A stretch of DNA of 41,120 nt from Candidatus Gastranaerophilales bacterium (GTDB lineage Bacteria; Cyanobacteriota; Vampirovibrionia; Gastranaerophilales; Gastranaerophilaceae), in assembly GCA_017415185.1 (NCBI GenBank), contig JAFQHZ010000010.1, forward strand, positions 1 to 41,120, written 5' to 3'. Below the pieces are notes generated by a model. The model was given only the letters and a program-made list of their open reading frames with translations. It did not search any database and had not been told where the DNA came from. A program made the position numbers and the translations under genes. Shown in pieces: positions 1 through 7,747 of this stretch (the stretch's first letter is position 1; every line of letters begins with the position of its first letter).

Positions 1-511
1 ATCTTCATCAGGAACAATAACAGTAGATGGTTGTGAAATGTCTAAATCCCTCCTTGGAATCATAACAGTAGACATCAATGGCGAAGAAGAACCCAACACC
101 CCCTACAAAGACCAATTCAACTTCCCCATAAGCTCCAAGGGTATTGAATATGAAATGATGTGTCAGGAGGGAATTTTGGCAAGCTTGCCTGAAATATTTA
201 AAGAAGAGGAATCTCCTAATCTTGATGGGTGTGTTTATAGTTGTTGTGGATACTATAAAATATATTCTGCTGCGGGATGTGGCAGCACTCCTATTGCAGA
301 AGGCGAGCGCATTGTTGGTGATTTATATTTTGCTGACATGGATGGAAGTGATAAATGTAGTGCTGATAATCTCGGAGCTTTGAATGTGTGTGAATCAGTT
401 CCGGGTACTGAAGACCCATATGCATTTGCTCATTTTGCAAATTCCTATGAAGGTTCTAAAGCATTTATGTTTACAAAATATTATCCTTGCGATATTAGAT
501 GTAATCCATAA
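1..511 (+). CDS. C-terminal part of a pseudopilin-like protein (5' end outside window)
   Basis: An open frame enters from the window edge and stays open from base 2 to the stop at 509-511. The ATG at 38 is therefore probably internal, because the upstream codons read through with no stop. The segment TVDINGEEEPNTPYKDQFNF resembles the C-terminal 'VDVNG..GPN..GKD.F' stretch of type II/IV pseudopilin-like proteins that are abundant in Gastranaerophilales (recalled, not searched). The visible part is cysteine-rich (about 8 Cys), which suggests disulfides in an exported protein. The N-terminal prepilin signal is not in the window. It may belong to the same family as the genes at 3101 and 40964. 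Confidence 0.55.
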   Translation, partial: SSSGTITVDGCEMSKSLLGIITVDINGEEEPNTPYKDQFNFPISSKGIEYEMMCQEGILASLPEIFKEEESPNLDGCVYSCCGYYKIYSAAGCGSTPIAEGERIVGDLYFADMDGSDKCSADNLGALNVCESVPGTEDPYAFAHFANSYEGSKAFMFTKYYPCDIRCNP

Positions 512-552
512 AAACTTGTCTCTAATTTTTCTTAATGATATTTTTTTTGTTA

Positions 553-564
553 TATAATTTTTCT
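553..564 (+). promoter_or_regulatory. -10 box placed for a leaderless transcript of the rluB-like gene
   Basis: TATAAT at 553-558 is followed by exactly 6 nt and then the ATG at 565. No Shine-Dalgarno sequence is visible. Transcription would be expected to begin at or within a base or two of the start codon. The surrounding TTTTTTGTTATATAATTTT is also found in front of zupT (minus strand, 38540-38557). Confidence 0.5.
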
Positions 565-1290
565 ATGAGAATTAATAAATATATTGCTCAAAGTGGTTTT
601 TGCTCAAGAAGAAAAGCTGATGAATATGTACTTGCAGGTCGTGTTAAGGTTAATGGCGAAGTTGTTGTTATGCTTGGTTATGAAATTCGAACCAAAGACA
701 AAGTAACCATTGATGACAAGCTTCTTCGCGCAGATAAACTTGAATATTTTAAATTTTACAAGCCAACTGGTTATATCACTACAAAATCCGACGAAAAAAA
801 CAGAAAAACAATTTATGATGTATTACCAAAAGAATATCATCATTTGAACCCTGTTGGTCGTTTGGATAAGGATTCTTCAGGCTTAATTATTATGACAAAC
901 GATGGCAATTTGGCTTATGAATTGACACATCCAAGCATTAAAGTTGCAAAAACTTATCTTGTTAAAGTTGACGGGAAATTGACTGACGACAAGCTTCAAA
1001 AATTAACTGACGGAATAGAAATTGAAAAAGGAAAAGTTGCATATTGCGATTGGGCGATTTTGGAAGAAGACAAAACTTCAACCTTGTTTGAAATAATTTT
1101 ATATCAAGGTTTGAATCGCCAAATTAGAAAAATGTTTGAATTTTTGGGCTATAATGTTATAAACTTAAAGCGAATAAGACATGCAAACATTGAATTGACT
1201 GGCTTAAAAAAAGGACAAATTAAACAAATTAAGCCAAGACAAATAAAAGAATTAAAAGCATATTTACAAAAAATTAAAGAGGAAAATTAA
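565..1290 (+). CDS. rluB: RluB/RsuA-family 16S/23S rRNA pseudouridine synthase
   Basis: This enzyme isomerises a specific uridine in ribosomal RNA to pseudouridine. The N-terminus (MRINKYIAQSGFCSRRKADE) begins an S4 RNA-binding domain covering about the first 60 residues. The catalytic motif GRLDKDSSGL follows, with the nucleophilic aspartate at D101, then NRQIRKMFEFLGYNV near the C-terminus, as usual for RsuA/RluB/RluE/RluF enzymes. An in-frame ATG at 535 would add ten hydrophobic residues that the family lacks. The ATG at 565 matches the family start and lies 6 nt after a TATAAT. The stop directly abuts the serS start, so the two are probably cotranscribed. RluB versus RsuA specificity cannot be decided here. 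Confidence 0.88.
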   Translation: MRINKYIAQSGFCSRRKADEYVLAGRVKVNGEVVVMLGYEIRTKDKVTIDDKLLRADKLEYFKFYKPTGYITTKSDEKNRKTIYDVLPKEYHHLNPVGRLDKDSSGLIIMTNDGNLAYELTHPSIKVAKTYLVKVDGKLTDDKLQKLTDGIEIEKGKVAYCDWAILEEDKTSTLFEIILYQGLNRQIRKMFEFLGYNVINLKRIRHANIELTGLKKGQIKQIKPRQIKELKAYLQKIKEEN

Positions 1291-2553
1291 ATGCTAGACA
1301 TTAAATTAATCAGAGAAAATCCAGAAAAAATTAATGAACTTTTAAAAAGAAGAAACCCAGAATTGTCGGTTGATTCTGTTATAAAAATTGACGAAGATAG
1401 AAGAAAAATTCAATTTGAATTAGACAACCTTAGAGCAACAAGAAAAACTGAATCAAACAAAATTGGTGCTATGAAAAAAGATGGCATTGATACAACTGAA
1501 CTTCAAGCTCAAATTAGAAAAATGGGCGATGATATAAAAGTTTTGGAAGAAAAATTAACCGAACTTGATTCAGCTCAAAAGGAAGCTTTGTTGTTTATTC
1601 CAAACACTCCTGATGAAACAACTCCAATCGGGGCGGATGATAGCGCAAATGTTGAAATTAAAAAATGGGGCGAACCAACAAAATTTGGATTTGTTGCAAA
1701 AGCTCATTGGGATTTGTGTCCTGAGTTAAATATGCTTGATTTTGAAAGAGGTGTTAAACTTGCGCACACTCGTTTCACTTTATATCGTGGAAAAGGCGCT
1801 CGTTTGGAACGTGCAATTATTAACTTTTTCTTAGATACACATTGCGAAACTCGTGGATACGAAGAAATTCTTCCTCCTGTAATGGCTAATTCAAAAACAA
1901 TGACAGGAACAGGACAACTTCCAAAATTTAAAGACGACATGTTTAAATGTGTTGATGAAGATTTGTATTTGATTCCAACAGCAGAAGTTCCTGTGACAAA
2001 CATTTATCAAGACGAAATTTTAGAAGAAGATATGCTTCCAAAATATATGACCGCTTATACTCCATGTTTTAGACGTGAAGCAGGTTCAGCCGGAAAAGAC
2101 ACTCGTGGTTTAATTAGACAACATCAATTCAACAAAGTTGAACTTGTTAAATTAACAAAACCAGAAGAATCCGCAGAAGAACACGAAAAATTAACCCGTG
2201 ACGCTGAAAATGTTTTAGAATTGCTCGGGCTTCCATATCGCCGTGTTGCGCTTTGTTCTGGTGATATTGGCTTTTCTGCTAAAAAATGTTATGACCTTGA
2301 AGTTTGGATGCCTTCGTATAATGCATATAAAGAAATTTCTTCTTGTTCTAATTTTGGTGATTATCAAGCTCGAAGAGCAAATATTCGCTTCAGAAGAAAA
2401 GACGGCTCTGTTGAATTTGTTCACACATTGAATGGTTCAGGGCTTGCAGTTGGAAGAACATTGGCTGCAATTTGCGAAAATTTCCAAACAGCCGATGGTC
2501 ATATAATTGTACCAGAAGTTTTGAGAAAATATACTGGTTTTGATATAATTTAA
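1291..2553 (+). CDS. serS: Seryl-tRNA synthetase
   Basis: This cytosolic class II synthetase charges tRNA-Ser with serine. At 420 aa it has the usual bacterial SerRS length. Residues 1 to about 105 form the antiparallel coiled-coil arm that grips the long variable arm of tRNA-Ser (basic/acidic heptads such as [21 protein letters not shown]). Motif 2 is seen as [20 protein letters not shown] around 258-280, and motif 3 as [14 protein letters not shown] around 381-394. The ATG follows the previous stop with no gap and is preceded by a clear AGAGGAAAA ribosome site, so it is probably translated from the rluB-serS transcript. Nothing unusual is seen. Confidence 0.97.
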   Translation: MLDIKLIRENPEKINELLKRRNPELSVDSVIKIDEDRRKIQFELDNLRATRKTESNKIGAMKKDGIDTTELQAQIRKMGDDIKVLEEKLTELDSAQKEALLFIPNTPDETTPIGADDSANVEIKKWGEPTKFGFVAKAHWDLCPELNMLDFERGVKLAHTRFTLYRGKGARLERAIINFFLDTHCETRGYEEILPPVMANSKTMTGTGQLPKFKDDMFKCVDEDLYLIPTAEVPVTNIYQDEILEEDMLPKYMTAYTPCFRREAGSAGKDTRGLIRQHQFNKVELVKLTKPEESAEEHEKLTRDAENVLELLGLPYRRVALCSGDIGFSAKKCYDLEVWMPSYNAYKEISSCSNFGDYQARRANIRFRRKDGSVEFVHTLNGSGLAVGRTLAAICENFQTADGHIIVPEVLRKYTGFDII

Positions 2554-2579
2554 ATTAAGATATCCTAGGAGATAAATTT

Positions 2580-2981
2580 ATGAAAAAAATTTTAGTATTG
2601 TTTATGGCGCTAGTTATGGCAGGCTCTTTGGTTTATGCTGCTAATGCTACTAAAGCTGAAAAGCAAGCATTAAAAGCTCAAGCAAAAAAAGAAAAAGAAA
2701 TCATCAAAGCTCAAAAGAAACATCAAAAAGAATTAAAAAATGAATTAAAAAACAAAAAAGATGTTTTGGGTGATGCCGAATATAAAGAAATCAAAACTCA
2801 ATATTTCAACGCAGAAGGCTATGGCGACACATATAATTGCAAAGTTGCGCAACAAAGATTTTGCAAGGTTAAAGACCTAGACACTGGCGTTTATGTTCTT
2901 TGTGATAGAGAAGTTTCAAGAACACAAATGGAATCAGCTAAGATTTTTTATAAATTAGGCAGATGTACTAAATTGAATTAG
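2580..2981 (+). CDS. Small secreted Lys-rich protein of unknown function
   Basis: The product is 133 aa. MKKILVLFMALVMAGSLVYA is a typical Sec signal peptide, with probable cleavage after VYA. Residues about 22-65 are a lysine/alanine/glutamate-rich helix, probably a coiled coil. The C-terminal 60 residues contain four cysteines (YNCKV, RFCKV, VLCDR, GRCTK) that could make two disulfides in the periplasm. I do not recognise a family. A good AGGAG site lies 7 nt before the ATG, 26 nt after serS, and a strong terminator follows. Its build (signal plus charged helix) is like that of the protein at 38662, but no sequence similarity is obvious. Confidence 0.75.
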   Translation: MKKILVLFMALVMAGSLVYAANATKAEKQALKAQAKKEKEIIKAQKKHQKELKNELKNKKDVLGDAEYKEIKTQYFNAEGYGDTYNCKVAQQRFCKVKDLDTGVYVLCDREVSRTQMESAKIFYKLGRCTKLN

Positions 2982-2996
2982 TTAATATTTTTACAT

Positions 2997-3028
2997 AAAA
3001 CCCCTCTTATTTTAAGAGGGGTTTTGTT
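2997..3028 (+). terminator. Rho-independent terminator
   Basis: Perfect 8-bp stem CCCCTCTT/AAGAGGGG (3001-3008 and 3014-3021) with a 5-nt loop, flanked by AAAA upstream and TTTT downstream. It ends the rluB-serS-secreted protein unit. Confidence 0.92.
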
Positions 3029-3049
3029 ATATATAATTTCTTTGCGAGC

Positions 3050-3091
3050 TTGCAATATATATATATATTAGAATGCTTCCAAAAAGGAGTA
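3050..3091 (+). promoter_or_regulatory. Pseudopilin leader: (TA)6 promoter tract and SD hairpin
   Basis: TTGCAA (3050-3055), then (TA)6 plus T, then TAGAAT (3069-3074) read as -35, spacer and -10. The spacer is 13 bp, short for a sigma-70 promoter. Downstream, TGCTTC (3074-3079) can pair with GGAGTA (3086-3091), which hides the AAGGAG ribosome site (3084-3089). The same arrangement, with (TA)7, precedes the pseudopilin gene at 40964. Confidence 0.5.
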
Positions 3092-3100
3092 TTTTGATAT

Positions 3101-3880
3101 ATGAAAAAAGCTTTTACTTTGGCTGAAGTTATGATTGTGCTTGTAGTTATCGGTGTATTAACTGCTGTTCTTCTTCCTGCTGCCCGAAATGCAATGCCTA
3201 AAGAGGATGTTATTAAATTTAAAAAAGGACATAATACTTTGCTTTCGGTTGTTCGAGAGCTTGTCACATCTGATAAATATTATCTTGATGGGGATTTGGG
3301 GATTAGGACTAATGGGCAAGTTTTAAATCAGAGCAATGAAGACAATCACAGTTATTTAATTTCAACTTTTGCAGACATATTGTCATTGAATTATATGTCG
3401 CCAAAAGTTGGTTCTTTGACTAATGTAGCGTGGTTTCCAACATACGATTATGATTGTTATGGGAATACTATATCGCAAGAGCTTGATACATGTTCTGGGC
3501 AAGAAGTGACTAAGGATACAATTGATTTTATAAAAGCACATATAAATACAGCTTGCAAAAAGGGCTCAGTAGATCAAGTCAAACAAGTGGTAACTAATGA
3601 TGGGATTTGGTTTTGGGACCCTGCTCCATACTTTACTCTTGGAATGACTGAAAATCCTAATGGCACAGGCAGAAGAGCTTTTCACTTGAAGGATAAAAAC
3701 GGTTTCTATGCATTGTATAAGCTTTTTTGCATGGATATAGATGGCGTTCCGGATTCTGCAACTGATGATGATTGCGTTAATGAATGTCCTTTTAGTTATG
3801 GAATTAGTGCGGATGGAAAAATTTTTACTTCCAAGCGAGTCGATGAATGGCTTGAAAAGTCAATACAAGAAAAAGATTAA
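3101..3880 (+). CDS. Type IV pilin-like / pseudopilin protein
   Basis: The product is 259 aa. The N-terminus is a class III prepilin signal: short MKKA leader, cleavage expected before FTLAEVMIVLVVIGVLTAVL, with the conserved Glu at mature position 5 and a hydrophobic alpha-1 helix. The residue before the cut is Ala, not the usual Gly, so processing by a prepilin peptidase (PilD-like) is inferred. The rest is a soluble domain with an Asp-rich, Cys-containing C-terminal part (for example DIDGVPDSATDDDCVNECPF). It probably sits in or exports through a type IV pilus/type II secretion-like assembly; no pilus machinery gene is in the window. The ATG is 11 nt after AAGGAG. Exact role unknown. Confidence 0.8.
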   Translation: MKKAFTLAEVMIVLVVIGVLTAVLLPAARNAMPKEDVIKFKKGHNTLLSVVRELVTSDKYYLDGDLGIRTNGQVLNQSNEDNHSYLISTFADILSLNYMSPKVGSLTNVAWFPTYDYDCYGNTISQELDTCSGQEVTKDTIDFIKAHINTACKKGSVDQVKQVVTNDGIWFWDPAPYFTLGMTENPNGTGRRAFHLKDKNGFYALYKLFCMDIDGVPDSATDDDCVNECPFSYGISADGKIFTSKRVDEWLEKSIQEKD

Positions 3881-3897
3881 GATATTTTTCTCTTTTA

Positions 3898-3926
3898 TTG
3901 CCAAACATTAACTACCATGATTTAAT
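3898..3926 (+). promoter_or_regulatory. Sigma-70-type promoter for yebC
   Basis: TTGCCA (3898-3903), 17-bp spacer, TTTAAT (3921-3926). It lies about 30 nt upstream of the yebC start, which has its own AGGAAG site. Confidence 0.5.
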
Positions 3927-3956
3927 TAAAAATGTATAGCTAAAAAAGGAAGTTAA

Positions 3957-4751
3957 ATGGCAGGACATTCAAAATGGGCAAATATTAAGCACAAAAAAGC
4001 AAAGGCTGATGCTGCTCGTGGCGCAAATTTTGCTAAGTTTTCAAGAGAAATAATAATGGCAGCAAAAATTGGCGGAGGAGATTTAAACGGAAATTTCCGC
4101 TTAAGAACTGCCGTTGAAAAAGCAAAAGCAGGTGGACTTCCAAACGATACAATTAAGCGTGCTATTGATAAAGGCTGCGGAAATCTTGGCGCAGACAATT
4201 ATGAAGAAATCACATACGAAGGCTATGGCGCAGGCGGTGTTGCGATATTTATCGAAGCTGCAACAGATAACAGAAACAGAACCGCAGGCGATATAAGAAG
4301 CTATTTTACAAAATATAATGGAAACCTTGGCGAAACTGGTTGTGTTGGTTGGATTTTCGAACCATGCGCAATGATTGCCATTGATAAACCGGTTGAAGCC
4401 GATAAGCGTTCAAAAGAAGTTGTTAAAATGTTTGATTTTGACAAACTTTTTGAAGATTGCATGGATTTTGACCCTTTGGACGTTTACGAGGATGAAGACG
4501 AAGACGATTACAAAATTAAAACTTCTGTGGAAAATTTTGAATCAACAGTTAAAGGTTTAGAAGCTCTTGGCTATACTTTAAAAAGCGCCGATTATACAAG
4601 AATTCCTTCTAATTCTTGCGAAATAACTGATTCTGCAATTGCTAAAAAAGTTATGCTTTTGTTAGAAAAATTAGACGAACATGATGATGTTCAAAATGTT
4701 TATTCAAATTTTGAAGCAGACGACGAAATCATGGCTTCGCTTGATGTATAG
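3957..4751 (+). CDS. yebC: YebC/PmpR (TACO1) family protein
   Basis: The opening MAGHSKWANIKHKKAKADAA is the family signature, followed by FSREIIMAAKIGGGD and NFRLRTAVEKAKAGGLPNDT. At 264 aa it is slightly longer than the usual 240-250. The extra length is an acidic insertion around residues 175-190 (DVYEDEDEDDYK). Members were first described as DNA-binding regulators (PmpR). TACO1 and some YebC proteins are now linked to easing ribosome stalling at proline stretches, so the molecular role here is open. It is followed after 15 nt by the membrane protein at 4767, so they may share a transcript. Confidence 0.95.
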   Translation: MAGHSKWANIKHKKAKADAARGANFAKFSREIIMAAKIGGGDLNGNFRLRTAVEKAKAGGLPNDTIKRAIDKGCGNLGADNYEEITYEGYGAGGVAIFIEAATDNRNRTAGDIRSYFTKYNGNLGETGCVGWIFEPCAMIAIDKPVEADKRSKEVVKMFDFDKLFEDCMDFDPLDVYEDEDEDDYKIKTSVENFESTVKGLEALGYTLKSADYTRIPSNSCEITDSAIAKKVMLLLEKLDEHDDVQNVYSNFEADDEIMASLDV

Positions 4752-4766
4752 ATAATTAGGAAATTT

Positions 4767-5837
4767 ATGAGTAAAATTTTTACACCCGACATACTTAGTT
4801 TGATAGCGATAGCGGTTGCTTTCCTACTTTCGTTGGGGCTTGATCCAACAGTATTTAGCTTTGGAATAATGATAGCAGGGTTTATATTATCCTTGTATTC
4901 TTGCGTTTCAAACGATTCAATACAAACATTAGGAACATTTTTAAATACAACGAAAGACCGCCCAGCTTGGCAAATTTGGCTTTATGTTAGTGCTGTAATG
5001 GCTACAACTTTTGCAGTTGGTTGGGTTATGAATGATGGAGATATGGCATTTGGAAGGTTGGATAGAATTCCTCATGCGCAAATTTTTTATTGGTGGCATA
5101 TTTTACCTCCATTGATTCTTTTGTTTTTAACCAGAAAAGGAATTCCTGTTGCAACGGCGTTTTTGATTGTTAGCGTATTTTCTTCAACAACAGTTGTTGG
5201 CTTAATGATTATGAAATCTTTTGTTGGCTATGTTATGGCTTTGATTTCATCAATGATTCTATATTTCTTTATTGCAAGACGTGTTGAAAAAGTATTTTTA
5301 TATTTAAAAAATAAACCTATTTCAAAAGGTTGGATTGTTGCAAAATGGCTTTCAACAGCCTTTTTGTGGAGTGCTTGGCTGTTGCAAGACGGAGCAGTTT
5401 TGTTTATTTATCTTCCTCGTAAATTGACTTTGTTGCAAATGATATTAAGTTTAAGTGTTTTTGCTCTTTTGCTACTTCTTCTTTGTTTTAAACGAGGCGG
5501 AGAGATTCAAAACATTGTTAAATTAAAAACAAATACGCAAGATGTTCGTTCTGCTACTTTGATTGATTGCGTTTATGCTTGCATTTTGTTATATTTCCAA
5601 ACCGTGAATAATATTCCAATGTCTACAACTTGGGTATTTTTAGGGGTATTAGCAGGAAGAGAAATTGCTCTTTATAATCGTTTAAGATTTATTACAGAGA
5701 AAAAAGTTTATAAGCATTTAATTAAAGACTTAACAAAAGCAATCATCGGGCTTGTTGTTTCAATTGCAGTTGTTTTTGTTTTGAACAATCATCATAAAAT
5801 TATTGAAGTATTAATGCACTATATTAGTCTTCATTAA
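4767..5837 (+). CDS. Polytopic membrane protein, possibly PiT/PHO4-like
   Basis: The product is 356 aa with about nine or ten hydrophobic segments. Two short motifs recall the inverted repeats of PiT inorganic phosphate permeases: SNDSIQTLGTFLNT near residue 48 (compare GANDVANA) and NNIPMSTTWVFLGVLAGRE near residue 283 (compare N.P.STT...G...G). This match is by eye and the rest of the sequence is not diagnostic, so an ion or phosphate transporter is plausible but unproven. It starts 15 nt after yebC. Its 3' end overlaps the 3' end of the opposite-strand gene by 14 bp with no terminator between. Confidence 0.6.
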   Translation: MSKIFTPDILSLIAIAVAFLLSLGLDPTVFSFGIMIAGFILSLYSCVSNDSIQTLGTFLNTTKDRPAWQIWLYVSAVMATTFAVGWVMNDGDMAFGRLDRIPHAQIFYWWHILPPLILLFLTRKGIPVATAFLIVSVFSSTTVVGLMIMKSFVGYVMALISSMILYFFIARRVEKVFLYLKNKPISKGWIVAKWLSTAFLWSAWLLQDGAVLFIYLPRKLTLLQMILSLSVFALLLLLLCFKRGGEIQNIVKLKTNTQDVRSATLIDCVYACILLYFQTVNNIPMSTTWVFLGVLAGREIALYNRLRFITEKKVYKHLIKDLTKAIIGLVVSIAVVFVLNNHHKIIEVLMHYISLH

Positions 5838-6651
5838 TTTTTGAAGATAAAAATTTAATAGCTTTATTAAGTTCAGAGTTGAATATGTCGTTATCGCCAA
5901 AATCAGCTCTGAATTCTTCATTTTGAAGGATTTCTTTGAGCTCTTCTAAAGCTAAAAGTGCTGTTTCGTTTGTTGATTTGTTAGGAGAAATTTTTAATAA
6001 ATATTCGCCTTCGTCATAAATTGGAGTTTCAAACCAAGAATTTTCGCTTTTGCCAAAATAAGTTATTTCTATTTTGCCTCTTTTTTCGTCTGACGGGGCT
6101 GCAAAATAAACCAAAAGGGAATCGTTTTTGCCATTTTTTCTCATGGCTATTGTTGGATTATTTTTCCAATCTTTTCCGTGATTTCTTGAGATTGCAAAAG
6201 GGACATTGTATTTTGTTCCTGAAGGATTAAAACCGTCAAATTTTCTTACAGTTGTTCTTTTTTTGGATATGGAAGCTTTATTGAATACATCTTCATATCT
6301 GTCCTCTTGAACAAGCTCTCCGTTTTTATATCTGTTTATAATAAATTTTGCGCCATTGTTGTATGTTGTGTGTCTAATGATTTCACCTTTGGCGTTGTAT
6401 TCATCAAGACAAGCGCCATAGGGAATATAGCTATCTTTGCCTTTGATAAATAATCTATTTCCTGATTGCATAAACATATCAGGGCTGAATTCTTGTTTTC
6501 CTCTGTAATATTTTCTTGAAACGGCAACATCATCGCCGATATTGCGCTCAAAAGTATCTTGCCCTTTAAAATTAATTGGGTTTGATTTTGCTGAGTTGTT
6601 TTTATATTGAAAATTATTTCTAAATATATTTTGAATACTTGTTATTTGCAT
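5824..6651 (-). CDS. Hypothetical protein with N-terminal 'INFKG' motif
   Basis: The product is 275 aa, unrecognised. The first 30 residues are Asn/Ser/Phe-rich and disordered-looking and end in PINFKGQDTF, after which an ordinary mixed domain follows. The middle (YGACLDEYNAKGEIIRHTTYNNGAKFIINRYKNGELV) resembles the loose beta-repeat style of proteins that report text-like 'YN..G' strands. No classical signal peptide and no membrane span are seen. Similar N-termini occur at 9818 and 28733. No Shine-Dalgarno is evident before the ATG. It converges on and overlaps the gene ending at 5837. Confidence 0.65.
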   Translation of the reverse strand: MQITSIQNIFRNNFQYKNNSAKSNPINFKGQDTFERNIGDDVAVSRKYYRGKQEFSPDMFMQSGNRLFIKGKDSYIPYGACLDEYNAKGEIIRHTTYNNGAKFIINRYKNGELVQEDRYEDVFNKASISKKRTTVRKFDGFNPSGTKYNVPFAISRNHGKDWKNNPTIAMRKNGKNDSLLVYFAAPSDEKRGKIEITYFGKSENSWFETPIYDEGEYLLKISPNKSTNETALLALEELKEILQNEEFRADFGDNDIFNSELNKAIKFLSSKINED

Positions 6652-6675
6652 AGTTGTTTAAAACATAAAAATATT

Positions 6676-7710
6676 TTATTTTGTTAGTTCATTGTTAATG
6701 AAGTCTCTTAATTCGAGGGTTTTTTTGAAATTAAGGGAGAATAATTGATTAAATCTTAAGCCCATTGTGCAGGAAGGGCAGGCTGTTAAAATTAAATCAG
6801 CTTTTGAATTTTTAATTGTCTTTGCTTTTTTAAGAGCGATTTTAATGGCTATTATTGGATGATAAACAAAATAGCTTCCGCCAAAACCGCAACAAGAATC
6901 AATATTGTCTAAGCGAGAATATTTTATTTCATTAATTGAAGACAAAAATTCTTCAATTTTTTCAAAGTCCTTTTTTGCTAAATGGCAAGGTTTGTGGAAA
7001 GTTATGGTTTTATTTTTATATTTTGAATTTTCTTTTAATTTAAAATTGTTTTTTAAATCTGTTATAAAAATAAGCTTTTTTTTGTCTTCTTCGGTTAATT
7101 CAGGATAATTTTCGACCGCTGATTTGCAACTTGCGCAATCGAAAACAACTTTGTTTGCTTTTTTGATTAATTCGATATTTTTGTTTTTTGCTTTGTTGTA
7201 GTTTTTCAAATCTCCACAAGTTAAATAGGGTAAACCGCAACAAGCAAAATTTGGATTAAACAAAATTTCATCAAGATATGTTTTTTTATGTTGCGCTTGA
7301 GCAATGCAACCTTTGAAATATAAGACGTTTGTTTCGAGATTATTTTTTGGCTTTTTTTTGAAAAAATTTAAAAAATATAAAATTTTAATTGGCAAAAGTT
7401 TTGTTGCAAGAAGAATTCTTTGGCTGATTTTTGATGGATTCAAAACAGCGTTTTTATATGCAAAAATTGAACTTGTTTTGACTTTTGATGGGCAATTTGT
7501 TTCGCATTTTGAACAATTTAAGCAGATTTTTAAGTCTTTTTTGATTTCGGATTCTAAAAGATGTTTTTTGTCGTATCCTGATAATTTGCAAATTAAGCCT
7601 CTTGCGGTGTTGTTTTCGTCTTTTTTAATTTCATAAATTGGACAATTTTGAATGCATAAAGCGCAACGAGTACATTTTTGGATATTCTTTTTTATATCTT
7701 CATCAAGCAT
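6676..7710 (-). CDS. GlcF/HdrD-type Fe-S oxidoreductase subunit
   Basis: The product is 344 aa. Two 4Fe-4S ferredoxin motifs lie at the N-terminus (C13-x2-C16-x2-C19-x3-C23 and C63-x2-C66-x2-C69-x3-C73). Two CCG-type domains follow (CIAQ...FACCGLPYLTCG and HKPCHLAKK...DSCCGFGGSY...CPSC). This is the layout of glycolate oxidase GlcF, LutA-like and heterodisulfide reductase D proteins, which pass electrons from an FAD-linked dehydrogenase. No such flavoprotein lies next to it, so the substrate is unknown. It is transcribed divergently from the MDR dehydrogenase pair, which may hint at a shared polyol or hydroxy-acid pathway (inference). Confidence 0.82.
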   Translation of the reverse strand: MLDEDIKKNIQKCTRCALCIQNCPIYEIKKDENNTARGLICKLSGYDKKHLLESEIKKDLKICLNCSKCETNCPSKVKTSSIFAYKNAVLNPSKISQRILLATKLLPIKILYFLNFFKKKPKNNLETNVLYFKGCIAQAQHKKTYLDEILFNPNFACCGLPYLTCGDLKNYNKAKNKNIELIKKANKVVFDCASCKSAVENYPELTEEDKKKLIFITDLKNNFKLKENSKYKNKTITFHKPCHLAKKDFEKIEEFLSSINEIKYSRLDNIDSCCGFGGSYFVYHPIIAIKIALKKAKTIKNSKADLILTACPSCTMGLRFNQLFSLNFKKTLELRDFINNELTK

Positions 7711-7747
7711 AGTTTATAGTATAATTTAAAAGTTATGAAATGTGCAA
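7711..7747. promoter_or_regulatory. Compact divergent promoter with overlapping -10 boxes
   Basis: Only 24 bp separate the two start codons. Minus strand: TTGCAC (7742-7747), 18-bp spacer, TATACT (7718-7723), then 7 nt to the ATG at 7710. Plus strand: TATAAT (7720-7725), then 9 nt to the ATG at 7735, with a weak -35. The two -10 hexamers overlap by 4 bp, so polymerase could serve only one direction at a time, and both transcripts would have little or no leader. Neither gene has a visible Shine-Dalgarno. Confidence 0.5.

Noticed and set aside
38-40. ATG at 38 as a real start for the first gene
   Set aside because: The frame is open to the window edge and the C-terminal pseudopilin-like pattern implies a longer protein.
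535-564. Earlier ATG for the pseudouridine synthase
   Set aside because: Adds a hydrophobic decapeptide not found in the family and lies upstream of the -10 box.
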